DNA of 64,000 bases from Planctomycetota bacterium (lineage in GTDB: Bacteria > Planctomycetota > UBA1135 > UBA2386), in assembly GCA_016716265.1 (NCBI GenBank), contig JADJWQ010000002.1, positions 519,001-583,000 of the forward strand, in the 5' to 3' direction. Each line of letters opens with the position of its first letter. The first letter of the stretch is position 1. Below are positions 1-9,806 of the stretch, piece by piece. The translations under genes and the position numbers were made by a program. The notes beneath the pieces were generated by a model. It was given only the letters and a program-made list of their open reading frames with translations. It was not told the DNA's origin and searched no databases.

Positions 1-1212
1 GGCCGGCCGGTCGGCTTCGGCGGTCGGATCCTGCCCGACCCGCGGATCCCGAAGGGCGAGGACCGGCGACCGAAGTACCGGAATTCCCCCGAGTCGCCGT
101 TCTTCAACAAGCGCCGCCTGCTCTACGGGCTGCGCGAGGTCAAGCGCGCCGGCACCCGGCGGATCGTCGTGGTCGAGGGCTACACCGACGTCATCGCGCT
201 GCACCTCGCCGGCTTCACCGGTGCCGTCGCGACGCTCGGCACCGCGCTGACCGCCGACCACGGCCGATTGCTCGAGCGCTACGCGACCGAGGGTGTCGTG
301 CTGCTGTTCGACGGCGACGCGGCGGGGCGGCGCGCGGCCGATCGGGCGTTCCGCGAGCTGGTGCACACGCCGCTGTCGGTGCGGATCGCGCTGCTCCCCG
401 ACGGCATCGACCCGGCCGACCTCGTCGCGATCGAGCCGACGCGGACCGCAGCCGAGCGCGATGCCGGTCGCGAGCGGCTGGCGGAGCTGATCGAGGCGGC
501 GGAGGACGCGGTCGCCGCGTGGTTCCGGATCCTGCGGCGGGACGTCGATCTGACCGACGACGCCCAGGTGCAACGGGTCGCGGCGGAGTGCGGGCGGATC
601 CTCGCCGGCGTCGACAACCGGGCGCGCGCCGAGGCCCTGCGCGCCGCGATGGCCGCACGACTCGGGCTGAGCCCGGCGGCGATCGAGATCCCGGCGGCGC
701 CCCGGCGCGCCGCGGCCGCCGAGCCGGAGCCGGTCCGACCGACGGCGCGCCGGCCGGTCGCGCCGACCAAGCACGAGCAGGCCGACCTCGACGCGCTGGC
801 CTGCCTGCTGGCCGCGCCGGAGCTGGGCGAGCGCTTGCGCGAGCTGCCCGGCGAGACCGCGGCGTGGCTGGACCGCTTCCTGGGCTGGATCGAGCAGGGG
901 CTCGCCGCCGGGCGGCGCAGCCGCGACGTGATCGTCCCCTGGCTGTTCGGCCGCTGCGAAGACGACGCCGACGCGCGCGCCGTCCTCGCGGAGGCCGTCG
1001 ACCGCTCGGCGCGGATCCGGGATCCGCGCCAGGTGTTCGCGATGGTGGAGGCCGGCCGGGTCCGGCAGGCGGCGCGCCAGGAAGCGCGCCGGATGCGTGC
1101 CCTCGTGCAGCAGGCGCTCGCCGACGGCGACGCCGCGCGCGCAGATGAACTGACCAGAAAATATCAGGAGGTGCTGCGGCGTTCGGGCGCAGCCGGCGCG
1201 GGTAATCCGTGA
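1..1212 (+). CDS. dnaG: DNA primase DnaG, 5' end cut off by the window
   Basis: Replicative primase that makes RNA primers for lagging-strand synthesis. The frame is open from base 1, so only the last 403 residues are visible and the N-terminal zinc finger lies outside. The first visible residues carry the primase-core signature GRPVGFGGRIL, then PKYRNSPESPFF. The Toprim domain follows: VVVEGYTDVIAL (acidic Glu) near residue 58 and LLFDGDAAGRRA (metal-binding DGD) near residue 100. The C-terminal 170 residues are Ala/Arg rich and would be the helicase-binding region. rpoD follows 98 bases downstream in the same direction, the classic macromolecular synthesis pairing. An internal ATG at 169 is not the start, because conserved primase sequence continues upstream of it. 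Identification is secure. Confidence 0.95.
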   Translation, partial: GRPVGFGGRILPDPRIPKGEDRRPKYRNSPESPFFNKRRLLYGLREVKRAGTRRIVVVEGYTDVIALHLAGFTGAVATLGTALTADHGRLLERYATEGVVLLFDGDAAGRRAADRAFRELVHTPLSVRIALLPDGIDPADLVAIEPTRTAAERDAGRERLAELIEAAEDAVAAWFRILRRDVDLTDDAQVQRVAAECGRILAGVDNRARAEALRAAMAARLGLSPAAIEIPAAPRRAAAAEPEPVRPTARRPVAPTKHEQADLDALACLLAAPELGERLRELPGETAAWLDRFLGWIEQGLAAGRRSRDVIVPWLFGRCEDDADARAVLAEAVDRSARIRDPRQVFAMVEAGRVRQAARQEARRMRALVQQALADGDAARADELTRKYQEVLRRSGAAGAGNP

Positions 1213-1220
1213 CCGCCTTG

Positions 1221-1240
1221 CGCACCCGGGCGCACCCGGG
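1221..1240. repeat. 10-bp direct duplication between dnaG and rpoD
   Basis: The decamer cgcacccggg occurs twice head to tail in the 97-base dnaG-rpoD spacer. It is a small perfect duplication of unknown function, recorded because longer tandem repeats occur at several other gene junctions here. Confidence 0.6.
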
Positions 1241-1309
1241 ACGTGACCTCACCGCTTGCCGGCGGGGGGGTCGGGGCCCACAGCACTCCCCAGCGGAAGC
1301 CGAGACTCG

Positions 1310-3115
<1,806 letters not shown>

Positions 3116-3157
3116 CGTCCCGCGTGGCTCGCTCGATCGTCCATTGACGATTCCGGC

Positions 3158-3163
3158 TAACGT
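3158..3163 (+). promoter_or_regulatory. -10 box of a probable leaderless promoter
   Basis: TAACGT ends 8 bases before the ATG at 3172, the spacing expected when transcription starts at or next to the start codon. No Shine-Dalgarno sequence lies between them. No clear -35 hexamer is visible at 17 bases. Predicted by comparison with the similar boxes at 5817, 11867, 15042 and 37933. Confidence 0.45.
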
Positions 3164-3171
3164 GCCGGGGC

Positions 3172-4851
3172 ATGAGCAGGCTCCTCCTCGTCGTGGCGCT
3201 CGCCGCCGCTCAGCCGGGCGCGCAGCAGTCAGCCGTGGCCGCTGCGCAGATGGCGCGCGGCCTCGTCTTCGTGGATCGCGACCGTGACGGCGCGCGCGAT
3301 CCCGGCGAGCCGGGGCTGCCCGGCGTGCGGATCAGCAACGGTCGCGAGATCGTCTACACGGCGGCGGACGGCAGCTACGCGATCGGCGTCGACGACGACG
3401 ACATCGTGTTCGTCGTCAAGCCGCGCGGCTTCATGGTCGCGATGGACGAGAACCGCGTGCCGCGCGGCTACCACGTCCACAAGCCGCAGGGCTCGCCCGA
3501 CGCCGGCTACCGCTACCGGGGCGTCGCGCCGACCGGGCCGCTGCCCGCGAGCATCGACTTCCCGCTGACGCCGAACGTCGAGCCCGAGCGGTTCGACATG
3601 CTCGCCTTCGGCGATCCGCAGCCGCGCGACCTGAAGGAGGTCGACTGGATCGGGCACGACGTGCTCGACGGCCTCGACGTGCGAGGGGCCGGCTTCGCGC
3701 TCGCGCTCGGCGACATCGCGTTCGACGACCTCGACACGCTCGAGCCGCTCAATGCGACGCTCGGTCGGCTCGGCGTGCCGATGTGGTACGTCCACGGCAA
3801 CCACGACATGAACTACGAGGCGTCGCACGACGACCTCGCGGACGAGACCTGGGAGCGCGTCTACGGACCGGCGAACTACTCGTTCGACTGGGGCCCGGTC
3901 CACTATGTCGTCCTGGACGACGTGCTGTGGCACCCGGCAGGGAGCGGCGCGGACGGCCGGCAGCAGCGTGGTCACTACACGGGCGAGTTCGACGCCGACG
4001 CGCTGACGTTCCTGCGCGCCGACCTCGCCGAGGTGCCGGCCGAGCAGTTCGTCGTCGTCGCGTTCCACATCCATCTCGACTCCGTCGCGAACCGGCGCGA
4101 GTTCCTCGGGATCCTGAACGGTCGCCCCCACACGCTGTCGTTGTCGGCGCACACGCATGTGCAGCGCATCGTGTTGTTCGGCGCGGACGACGGCTGGGCC
4201 GGCCCCGAGCCGCACGTGCACGTCAACCACGGCACGCTGTGCGGCTCGTGGTTCCGCGGCCAGCCGGACCTGCGCGGCATCCCGCACGCGACGATGGCGG
4301 ACGGCACGCCGAACGGCTGGGGCGTGTTCCGGTTCGCGCCGGACGGCTGGTCGCACCGCTACCACGGCGCCGGCATGCCGGCCGACGAGCAGATGCGGGT
4401 CACGGCGCCGGCGGCGGTCGAGGTCGGTGCGACCGCGGGCGCCGAGGTCGTCGTCAACGTGTTCGCCGGCAGCGAGCGCAGCGTGACCGAGCTGCGCGTC
4501 GGCGGCCGTGGACCGTGGCTCGCGCTGCGCCGCGAGGAGCGTACCGATCCCGCCTACCAGGCGACGTTCGACGCCGAGGCGGCGTTGCTCGAGATGATGC
4601 CCGAGCCGACCGACGACGAGACGGTGCCCGGCGCTCGACGCCGCCCGCAGAAGCGTCTGCCGTGGCTGACGCTGCCGCGGCCGAGCCCCTGCACGCACCT
4701 GTGGGTCGGCACGCTGCCGGCCGACCTGCCGGTCGGCACCCACCGGATCGAGGTCCGCACCACGGACATGTTCGGGCAGGTGTTCCGCGCCGAGCGCACG
4801 CTGCGGGTGACGCCGCCGGCGACCGAGGCCCCGGCGCCGCGCGGGCGCTGA
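3172..4851 (+). CDS. Secreted calcineurin-like metallophosphoesterase
   Basis: A 559-residue exported phosphoesterase of the MetallophosN-Metallophos-MetallophosC type. Residues 1-25 form a short hydrophobic signal peptide. Residues ~28-95 are a beta-sandwich with a calcium-binding look (VDRDRDGARDPGEPGLPG). The phosphoesterase core shows the dimetal motifs GDPQPRD (replacing D-x-H), LALGDIAFDD, YVHGNHDMNY (GNHD), FHIHLD and SAHTHVQ (replacing GHxH). The last ~120 residues match the C-terminal beta domain of this family, ending in HRIEVRTTDMFGQ. It probably hydrolyses a phosphoester outside the cytoplasm; the substrate is not predictable. It converges with the next gene, the two stop codons being one base apart. 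Confidence 0.85.
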   Translation: MSRLLLVVALAAAQPGAQQSAVAAAQMARGLVFVDRDRDGARDPGEPGLPGVRISNGREIVYTAADGSYAIGVDDDDIVFVVKPRGFMVAMDENRVPRGYHVHKPQGSPDAGYRYRGVAPTGPLPASIDFPLTPNVEPERFDMLAFGDPQPRDLKEVDWIGHDVLDGLDVRGAGFALALGDIAFDDLDTLEPLNATLGRLGVPMWYVHGNHDMNYEASHDDLADETWERVYGPANYSFDWGPVHYVVLDDVLWHPAGSGADGRQQRGHYTGEFDADALTFLRADLAEVPAEQFVVVAFHIHLDSVANRREFLGILNGRPHTLSLSAHTHVQRIVLFGADDGWAGPEPHVHVNHGTLCGSWFRGQPDLRGIPHATMADGTPNGWGVFRFAPDGWSHRYHGAGMPADEQMRVTAPAAVEVGATAGAEVVVNVFAGSERSVTELRVGGRGPWLALRREERTDPAYQATFDAEAALLEMMPEPTDDETVPGARRRPQKRLPWLTLPRPSPCTHLWVGTLPADLPVGTHRIEVRTTDMFGQVFRAERTLRVTPPATEAPAPRGR

Positions 4852-4852
4852 T

Positions 4853-5809
4853 TCACTCGCGCCGTTCGAGCCGCGTCGACTCGCGCGAGCCGAACGTGCG
4901 CACGCGCACGTCGTCGCCCTGCCGCAGCTCGACGCGCAGCTCGCTCTGCGCGCTGAGCTCGATGCTGCGCGGCAGGACCGAGCCGAGGTCGAGCACGAAG
5001 GTGCCGGTCCCATGACCGTCGAAGCGCTGCAGCAGCGCGGTCGCGTCCTCGGGCAGCCCGGGCATCCGCACCGGACCGAGCTCGGCGCCGAGTGCGACCG
5101 TCACCGCGAGCTCGACGTGATCGCCGTCGAGCGCCCGGACCTCGTAGGTGGTCGTCTGCTGGCACTCGATGCCGCGGATCGCGATGCCGCGGCTGACCTG
5201 CCAGCGTGCGCCGAGCCCGACCGGCTCGGCCGGCAGCCGCGTCGCGAACTGCTCGAAGCTCTGGTCGAGCGACCGCAGCTGGGTGCGCGCCGATTCGGGC
5301 AGCGCGTCGAGCCCCTCCGGCGTGACGCGGAGCGTCTCGCCGGTGCGCGTCGACAGCGCGCGGATCCGCAGTCCGGCGAGCGCGTCGAGCTGCGCGTCGA
5401 GCTCCCCGCGCTGCGGCTCGGTCAGGTGGTCGACCCCCGCGAGCTCGAGGCGTCCGTAGGCGAGCACGTATTGCAGCGCGTCGGGTGCGTCGGCGGGCGC
5501 GGCCTCGACTCGCACGTCGAACGGGATCTGCAGGGTGCGCGCGGGAAGCTCGTCGGTGCGATCCTCGCGTCCGATCGTCTGTTGGTTGGTGACGGTCAGC
5601 GTCGCGCGTTCGACCGCGGCGGGGCTCGGGTGCAGCCGGAGCTCGCGCCGCGGCTCCGCCCCCGCGTCGACGAGCTCGAACACGGTCGGCGAGAGCTGCA
5701 GCGCCGGCGGCTCGACGTGGCCGCGCTGGCGCTGCTCGCAGCCGCAGACCAGCACGGCGGGCGTCAGCAGCAGACCGGCGAGCCTGGTCGGGGACGGGAT
5801 CCTCGGCAT
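4853..5809 (-). CDS. Probable lipoprotein of unknown function
   Basis: A 318-residue protein with a lipoprotein-type signal peptide: MPRIPSPTR, a hydrophobic stretch, and a lipobox ending VCGC near residue 18. The rest is beta-rich with alternating polar and hydrophobic residues and no family I recognise. It has the look of planctomycete proteins of the DUF6263 type, but that is only an impression. The ATG at 5809 is preferred over an upstream in-frame ATG at 6118 because the signal peptide begins there and a TANNNT box lies 7 bases upstream. It converges with the phosphoesterase gene. The start is only 34 bases from the end of the metal transporter gene, yet the TACACT box suggests its own promoter. 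Confidence 0.75.
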   Translation of the reverse strand: MPRIPSPTRLAGLLLTPAVLVCGCEQRQRGHVEPPALQLSPTVFELVDAGAEPRRELRLHPSPAAVERATLTVTNQQTIGREDRTDELPARTLQIPFDVRVEAAPADAPDALQYVLAYGRLELAGVDHLTEPQRGELDAQLDALAGLRIRALSTRTGETLRVTPEGLDALPESARTQLRSLDQSFEQFATRLPAEPVGLGARWQVSRGIAIRGIECQQTTTYEVRALDGDHVELAVTVALGAELGPVRMPGLPEDATALLQRFDGHGTGTFVLDLGSVLPRSIELSAQSELRVELRQGDDVRVRTFGSRESTRLERRE

Positions 5810-5816
5810 CGTCGCG

Positions 5817-5822
5817 AGTGTA
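5817..5822 (-). promoter_or_regulatory. -10 box of a probable leaderless promoter
   Basis: Read on the minus strand, TACACT is followed by 7 bases and then the ATG at 5809. There is no room for a ribosome binding site, as expected for a leaderless transcript. No convincing -35 hexamer was found. Confidence 0.5.
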
Positions 5823-5843
5823 GCGACGCGCGCGCTGTCGACC

Positions 5844-7808
5844 TCAGCAGGATGCGTCCGGATGGCAGCCGTCGTTGCGCGCCCCGGGCGCGGAATGGTC
5901 GTGGGAGTGCGCGTGCCCGGCGGTGCTGTGGCCGTGTCGGTGGCCTCGGTCGCGGCGGTCGCCGCCGTGGCCGCCCGCGTCGGCGCGGATCGCGGCCATG
6001 TTGGGTGTCTCGAACAGCCCGCCGAGGAAGCGCCGTGGGCCGCGGCGCAGCAGCGAAGCGAGGAACAGCAGTGCGACGATACCGAGCGCGACGCTGCGCA
6101 GCGGCGCGGTCGGACCATGCTCGTGAGCGTGCGCGAACGCGGGTCGCGGTGCGGTCCAATCTGGATCGAGCGCCGCGAGTGCGACGTCGCTCAGCAGGCC
6201 GAACGCGGTGGCGGCGACGAACACCCCGATCGCGAACACGACCGCCGTGCGGCGCCCGTGCAGGTCGCGCAGCACGCCGAAGGTGGTGACGTTCGTCGCC
6301 GGTCCGGTCAGCAGGAACGCGATCGCGGCACCCGGTGACAGCCCGCCCGCGATCAGCGCCGCCGCGAGCGGCGTGGAGCCCGACGCGCAGACGTACAGCG
6401 GCAGACCGATCGCCGCGGCGAGCGGCACCGCAACGGCGCTCGGCAGCGAGCCGAGCCAGGCCGGATCGAGGTGCGGGGTCAGCAACGCGGCTGCGCCGAG
6501 GCCGACGAGCAGCCACGGCGCCGTCTCGTCGACCGCCTCGACGAAGCCGTGGCGCAGCGCGGCGCGCCAGCGCGCGCCAGCCGGTGCGGGGTCGTTCGCA
6601 GCGCGCTCCGGCGCGCGGCCCGCGCCGTGGGGTGCGGGCCGCGCGAAGCGCGCGACGGCCAGCGATGCGAGCACGGCGACCGCGGCCGCGGACACGACCC
6701 GCGCGATCGCGAGCTCGGGTCCGAGCAACTGCAGCGTGAGCAGGATCGCGGCGAGCTCGAGCTCCGGCGTCGCCACGAGGAACGCGAGGCCGGCGATCGG
6801 CGAGGAGCCGCGCCGCACGAGGTCGCGGTACAGCGGCACGACGCCGCACGAGCACACTGGCATCGGGATGCCGATCGCCATGCCGCGCAGCGCCTGGCCG
6901 AGCGGGCTCCCGCGGGTCGCGCGGCGCAGCAGGTCGGGTGGCAGGAAGGTCTGCAGCAGGCCGATGCCGACGTAGGCGACGAGCAGCGCCGGCGCGCTGT
7001 CGAGCGCGAGGTCGACGAAGATCTCGCCCGAGGTCGGGCCGGCGCCGGCGGCGGTGCCGTGCGCGTGGCCGCCCTCCACGAGGCGGACGACGGTCAGTCC
7101 GGCAGCGAGGCCGAGCAGCGTGGCGACGCTGCGTTCGAGGCGCGATGCGCCGCGCGGCGCCGCCGGCAGGTCGGCGTGCAGCACGACGTGCAGCAACGTG
7201 CCCGACAGGATCGCCTCGAACAGCGCGATCGTCGCCGGTGACGCGGAGCCGAGCAGCGGCTCGCCGCCGACGAAGCCGATCAGCGTGCCCGCGGCGAGCA
7301 CGGCGACCACGGTGACCGCGGCGCGCAGACCGAGCAGCGGCGCGACGATCCACCACAGGCTCGTCGCGACCGGCAGCCGGTGCGCGAGCACGGCGACCGC
7401 CCACAGCAGCGGCGCGCCGTCGTGGTCGTGCGCGTGGTCCGTGGCGTGGTCGTGCACGACGTCGACGCCCGCGAGCGCGAGCCCGTCGACGATCGCGTGG
7501 AAGCCGAGGCCGAGCAGCGCCAGCAGCGGCACCGCGAGGCGCGAGAAGCGGTTCGCGGCACCACCGCGGCGGGTGTGCAGGCTGCGCTCGGCGGCGCCGG
7601 TCAGCCAGAACGCGCCCGTGCCGGCGAGCAACGCGGGCAGGCCGCCGGCGAGCAACGCGTGCGGCAGGATGTGCAGGAGCACGAGCCCGCCGAGGACCAC
7701 CAGCGCGAACGCGTCCAGCACCAGGGCGGTGCCGCGCAGCCGCCGCGCGAGGTGCGCGAGGAACGGGCCGAGGGCCAGGAGGGCGAGGCTGGCGAGCAGG
7801 TAGGTCAT
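5844..7808 (-). CDS. ZIP-like/SO_0444-type permease fusion, probable Cu/Zn efflux transporter
   Basis: A 654-residue membrane protein in two parts. Residues 1-250 resemble a ZIP metal transporter, with HAIVDG (His104, Asp108) at the place of the TM4 HNxxDG motif and HRLPV (His143) at the TM5 HxxPE motif, separated by a His/Asp loop (VHDHATDHAHDHDG). Residues ~265-590 are a DUF318/ArsP-like permease with the diagnostic IPMPVCSCGVVPLY (Cys319, Cys321) and a second half-repeat around LPLYVCASGSTPL and TGPATNVTTFG. The tail is rich in His and ends NDGCHPDASC, a likely cytosolic metal-binding segment. The permease half fits the SO_0444 family linked to Cu/Zn efflux. The 56-residue membrane protein encoded upstream may be in the same operon. 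Confidence 0.8.
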   Translation of the reverse strand: MTYLLASLALLALGPFLAHLARRLRGTALVLDAFALVVLGGLVLLHILPHALLAGGLPALLAGTGAFWLTGAAERSLHTRRGGAANRFSRLAVPLLALLGLGFHAIVDGLALAGVDVVHDHATDHAHDHDGAPLLWAVAVLAHRLPVATSLWWIVAPLLGLRAAVTVVAVLAAGTLIGFVGGEPLLGSASPATIALFEAILSGTLLHVVLHADLPAAPRGASRLERSVATLLGLAAGLTVVRLVEGGHAHGTAAGAGPTSGEIFVDLALDSAPALLVAYVGIGLLQTFLPPDLLRRATRGSPLGQALRGMAIGIPMPVCSCGVVPLYRDLVRRGSSPIAGLAFLVATPELELAAILLTLQLLGPELAIARVVSAAAVAVLASLAVARFARPAPHGAGRAPERAANDPAPAGARWRAALRHGFVEAVDETAPWLLVGLGAAALLTPHLDPAWLGSLPSAVAVPLAAAIGLPLYVCASGSTPLAAALIAGGLSPGAAIAFLLTGPATNVTTFGVLRDLHGRRTAVVFAIGVFVAATAFGLLSDVALAALDPDWTAPRPAFAHAHEHGPTAPLRSVALGIVALLFLASLLRRGPRRFLGGLFETPNMAAIRADAGGHGGDRRDRGHRHGHSTAGHAHSHDHSAPGARNDGCHPDASC

Positions 7809-7883
7809 CGGGGGCCCGGCGTCGGGCGGCCGCGGCGGCGGGTTCGGTGCGAGCCGCGGGGAGCGGGGATCCGGGCCGTGCGC

Positions 7884-8054
7884 TCACGCGTCGCGCGGCG
7901 GCAGCCCGGCGTCGGCATCGCGGCGGCGGCGCCAGCCCGGCGACCGGCGTCCGAACGTCGAGCCGCCGAGCGCCATCGCCAACCACGCGATCGTCACGAC
8001 GACACCGACCGCCAGGACGGTGATCGCGGCCCAGGTGATCAAGTCGAGGACCAT
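7884..8054 (-). CDS. Small single-pass membrane protein, 56 residues
   Basis: Short reading frame from an ATG at 8054. The protein starts MVLDLITWAAITVLAVGVVV, has one hydrophobic helix (about residues 5-30), then a basic Arg-rich tail (RRSPGWRRRR). A strong Shine-Dalgarno sequence (GGAGGT on the minus strand, 8062-8067) ends exactly 7 bases before the ATG, which is the main reason to call it. It lies 75 bases upstream of the metal transporter gene in the same direction. No known family is recognised. Its size and topology resemble small assembly proteins such as CcoS, but the sequence does not match. It could be an accessory of the transporter. Confidence 0.55.
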   Translation of the reverse strand: MVLDLITWAAITVLAVGVVVTIAWLAMALGGSTFGRRSPGWRRRRDADAGLPPRDA

Positions 8055-8061
8055 CGTTCAG

Positions 8062-8067
8062 ACCTCC
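8062..8067 (-). promoter_or_regulatory. Strong ribosome binding site of the 56-residue protein
   Basis: GGAGGT on the minus strand, 7 bases before the ATG at 8054. It is one of the few near-perfect Shine-Dalgarno sequences in the window and decides the call of the small gene. Confidence 0.6.
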
Positions 8068-8112
8068 GCTGAGATCAACGCCGAGCTGGGAGGAGCGGTT
8101 CGGCGCCGGACG

Positions 8113-8631
8113 TCACGCACCGGAGCGCTGCGCGCTGACCGGGTCGGCGACGAGATGCAGCTCGTAGCGCAGCTCGCGCGGGCCGGCCAGCTCGTCGCGC
8201 CCGCGGAACGTGACGGTCAGCCGGTCGCCGCTGCGCTCGAAGGTGCCCTCGGAGGGGAAGTCGCGACGCGCGCTCGCGAAGGTCAGCCGGCGCCGTCCGG
8301 CCGCCACCAGCCCGTAGATGCGATCGGTGTCGCCGTCGGGGGCGCCGTACAGCGCGATGCCGTTGAGGCCGCCGAGGATCCGCAGCTCGGCGCGCAGCAC
8401 GACGCGCCCTTGCTGCAGCGTGCGGTGCTCGCCGTGCATCAGGCCGAGCTCCGGCAACGACCATTCCTGCTCGACCACGCCGGCGTCGGTCTCGCCGCGC
8501 CAGGTGCCCGACAGCCAGTCGAGGTCGCGCACCTTCAGCTGGTCGGGACGGGGGGCGGTCAGGCTACAGCCACAGAGGCACGCCACGACCACGGCGAGGC
8601 GGACGGACTGCGTCAGCGCGGGGTGCTTCAT
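8113..8631 (-). CDS. Lipoprotein with a DUF6265-like domain
   Basis: A 172-residue predicted lipoprotein: hydrophobic signal AVVVACLCGC with a Cys acceptor near residue 22. The mature part begins LDWLSGTWRGE and continues VEQEWSLPELGLMHGEHRT, the pattern of the DUF6265-type domain (L-x-W-L-x-G-x-W, then E-E-x-W and G-x-M-x-G) of secreted bacterial proteins. The fold is probably a lipocalin-like barrel; the function is unknown. An in-frame ATG at 8649 would add six residues and is equally possible. The next gene diverges. Confidence 0.75.
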   Translation of the reverse strand: MKHPALTQSVRLAVVVACLCGCSLTAPRPDQLKVRDLDWLSGTWRGETDAGVVEQEWSLPELGLMHGEHRTLQQGRVVLRAELRILGGLNGIALYGAPDGDTDRIYGLVAAGRRRLTFASARRDFPSEGTFERSGDRLTVTFRGRDELAGPRELRYELHLVADPVSAQRSGA

Positions 8632-8693
8632 GGGCTCGGCGCGCGGCATCTTCGGGGCGGCGGGCAGGAGGCTCAAGCGGATGCGCTCATGCG

Positions 8694-9806
8694 ATGGGGG
8701 CGCGGGGTCCGAATTCGGGCATGGACGGCCCGCGCGGGGCGGGCAACATGGACGACGCGATGGCCGAGCGGATGGCGAGACCGCGCCCGCGGACGCGGGC
8801 GCGGCGTGGCCGGCGGCGCCGAGGGGCGGCCGTGCTCGCGCTGCTCGTGCTCGCGCTGCTGGCCTGGCTGGGCGTCGGGCCGGGGGCCGGCCCGGCCGAG
8901 GTCCCGCGTGGCCGCGGTGAGCCGGGCCCGGGCGGCGTCGCGGGGCCCGACCGGCCGGGTGCGGGTGACGCGCCCGAGCCGCGCCAGCCGCTCGTCGACC
9001 TCGCGGCCGCGCCCGCGCCGGCGGGCGGCGCGGCGCAGGCGGCGGTCGGTGCGCCGGTCGCGGCAGCCGCGCAGGCCGCCGCCGCGGAGCCCGCCCCGGC
9101 GCCGGCGGCCGACCGCTGGCGCGGCGTGATCGCCGACCGGCTCCCCGCCTGTCTCGACCTGCTGCGGACCGTCGGCGACGTCGGTGCGCTCGAGCGCGCC
9201 TGGCAGTCCGCGGACGAGCTGGCCGCGATGCCGCTCGCCGCGGCCGAACGCAGCGAGCTGGAATCGGCGCGCGGCGCGGCCTCGGTCTGGCTGTGCACGC
9301 GGTTGGCCGCGATGTGCGCCGCCGCGCAGCGCGGCGAGGTGCTCGGGGACCGCGCGGGCTGGCGGGCGCTGGCCGGGCTGCGGGTGGCGTCGCTCGTCGA
9401 GCGCACCGCGGCGCTCGCGCGCGAGGTCGGGATCGCGGCGGTGCCGTGTGGTCCGCTCGCCGCCGTCGTCGTCGCCGGTGTGCCGCCCGGCGAGCTCGCG
9501 CGCGGCGCGGGCCTGCGTGTGTTGGACGGCGGCGAGCTGGTGCGTGGCGCGCTGCTGCGCGGCCTCGACGGTCGCTTCGCGGTGCGCGTCGTGGACGCGC
9601 GCGGGGCGGTCCGCGTGCCGGTCGTACCGCGGCTCGACGTCGAACCGATCGAGCCGGACGCGGCGTTCGCCGCCGGACAGTGTGCCGCGGCGGTCGCGGC
9701 CGGCGCGCGCGGCCTCGCGGTCGCGTGGCTGACCGCCGCCGAGGCGCTCGGGGCCGAGCCGACCGCGCTCGACGCGCTACGCGTCGCCCTGGCCGCGGGG
9801 CGCTGA
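8694..9806 (+). CDS. Ala-rich membrane-anchored protein of unknown function
   Basis: Up to 370 residues. A very basic N-terminus (RPRPRTRARRGRRRRG) precedes one hydrophobic helix (AAVLALLVLALLAWLGV), then an Ala/Pro/Gly linker to about residue 140, then a helical globular domain of about 230 residues rich in Ala, Arg and Glu. No catalytic motif or known family is visible. Starts at 8694, 8721 and 8748 are all in frame; 8748 gives a shorter cytoplasmic tail, and no ribosome binding site decides the matter. The last 30 bases overlap the end of the convergent antiporter gene. Confidence 0.6.
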   Translation: MGARGPNSGMDGPRGAGNMDDAMAERMARPRPRTRARRGRRRRGAAVLALLVLALLAWLGVGPGAGPAEVPRGRGEPGPGGVAGPDRPGAGDAPEPRQPLVDLAAAPAPAGGAAQAAVGAPVAAAAQAAAAEPAPAPAADRWRGVIADRLPACLDLLRTVGDVGALERAWQSADELAAMPLAAAERSELESARGAASVWLCTRLAAMCAAAQRGEVLGDRAGWRALAGLRVASLVERTAALAREVGIAAVPCGPLAAVVVAGVPPGELARGAGLRVLDGGELVRGALLRGLDGRFAVRVVDARGAVRVPVVPRLDVEPIEPDAAFAAGQCAAAVAAGARGLAVAWLTAAEALGAEPTALDALRVALAAGR

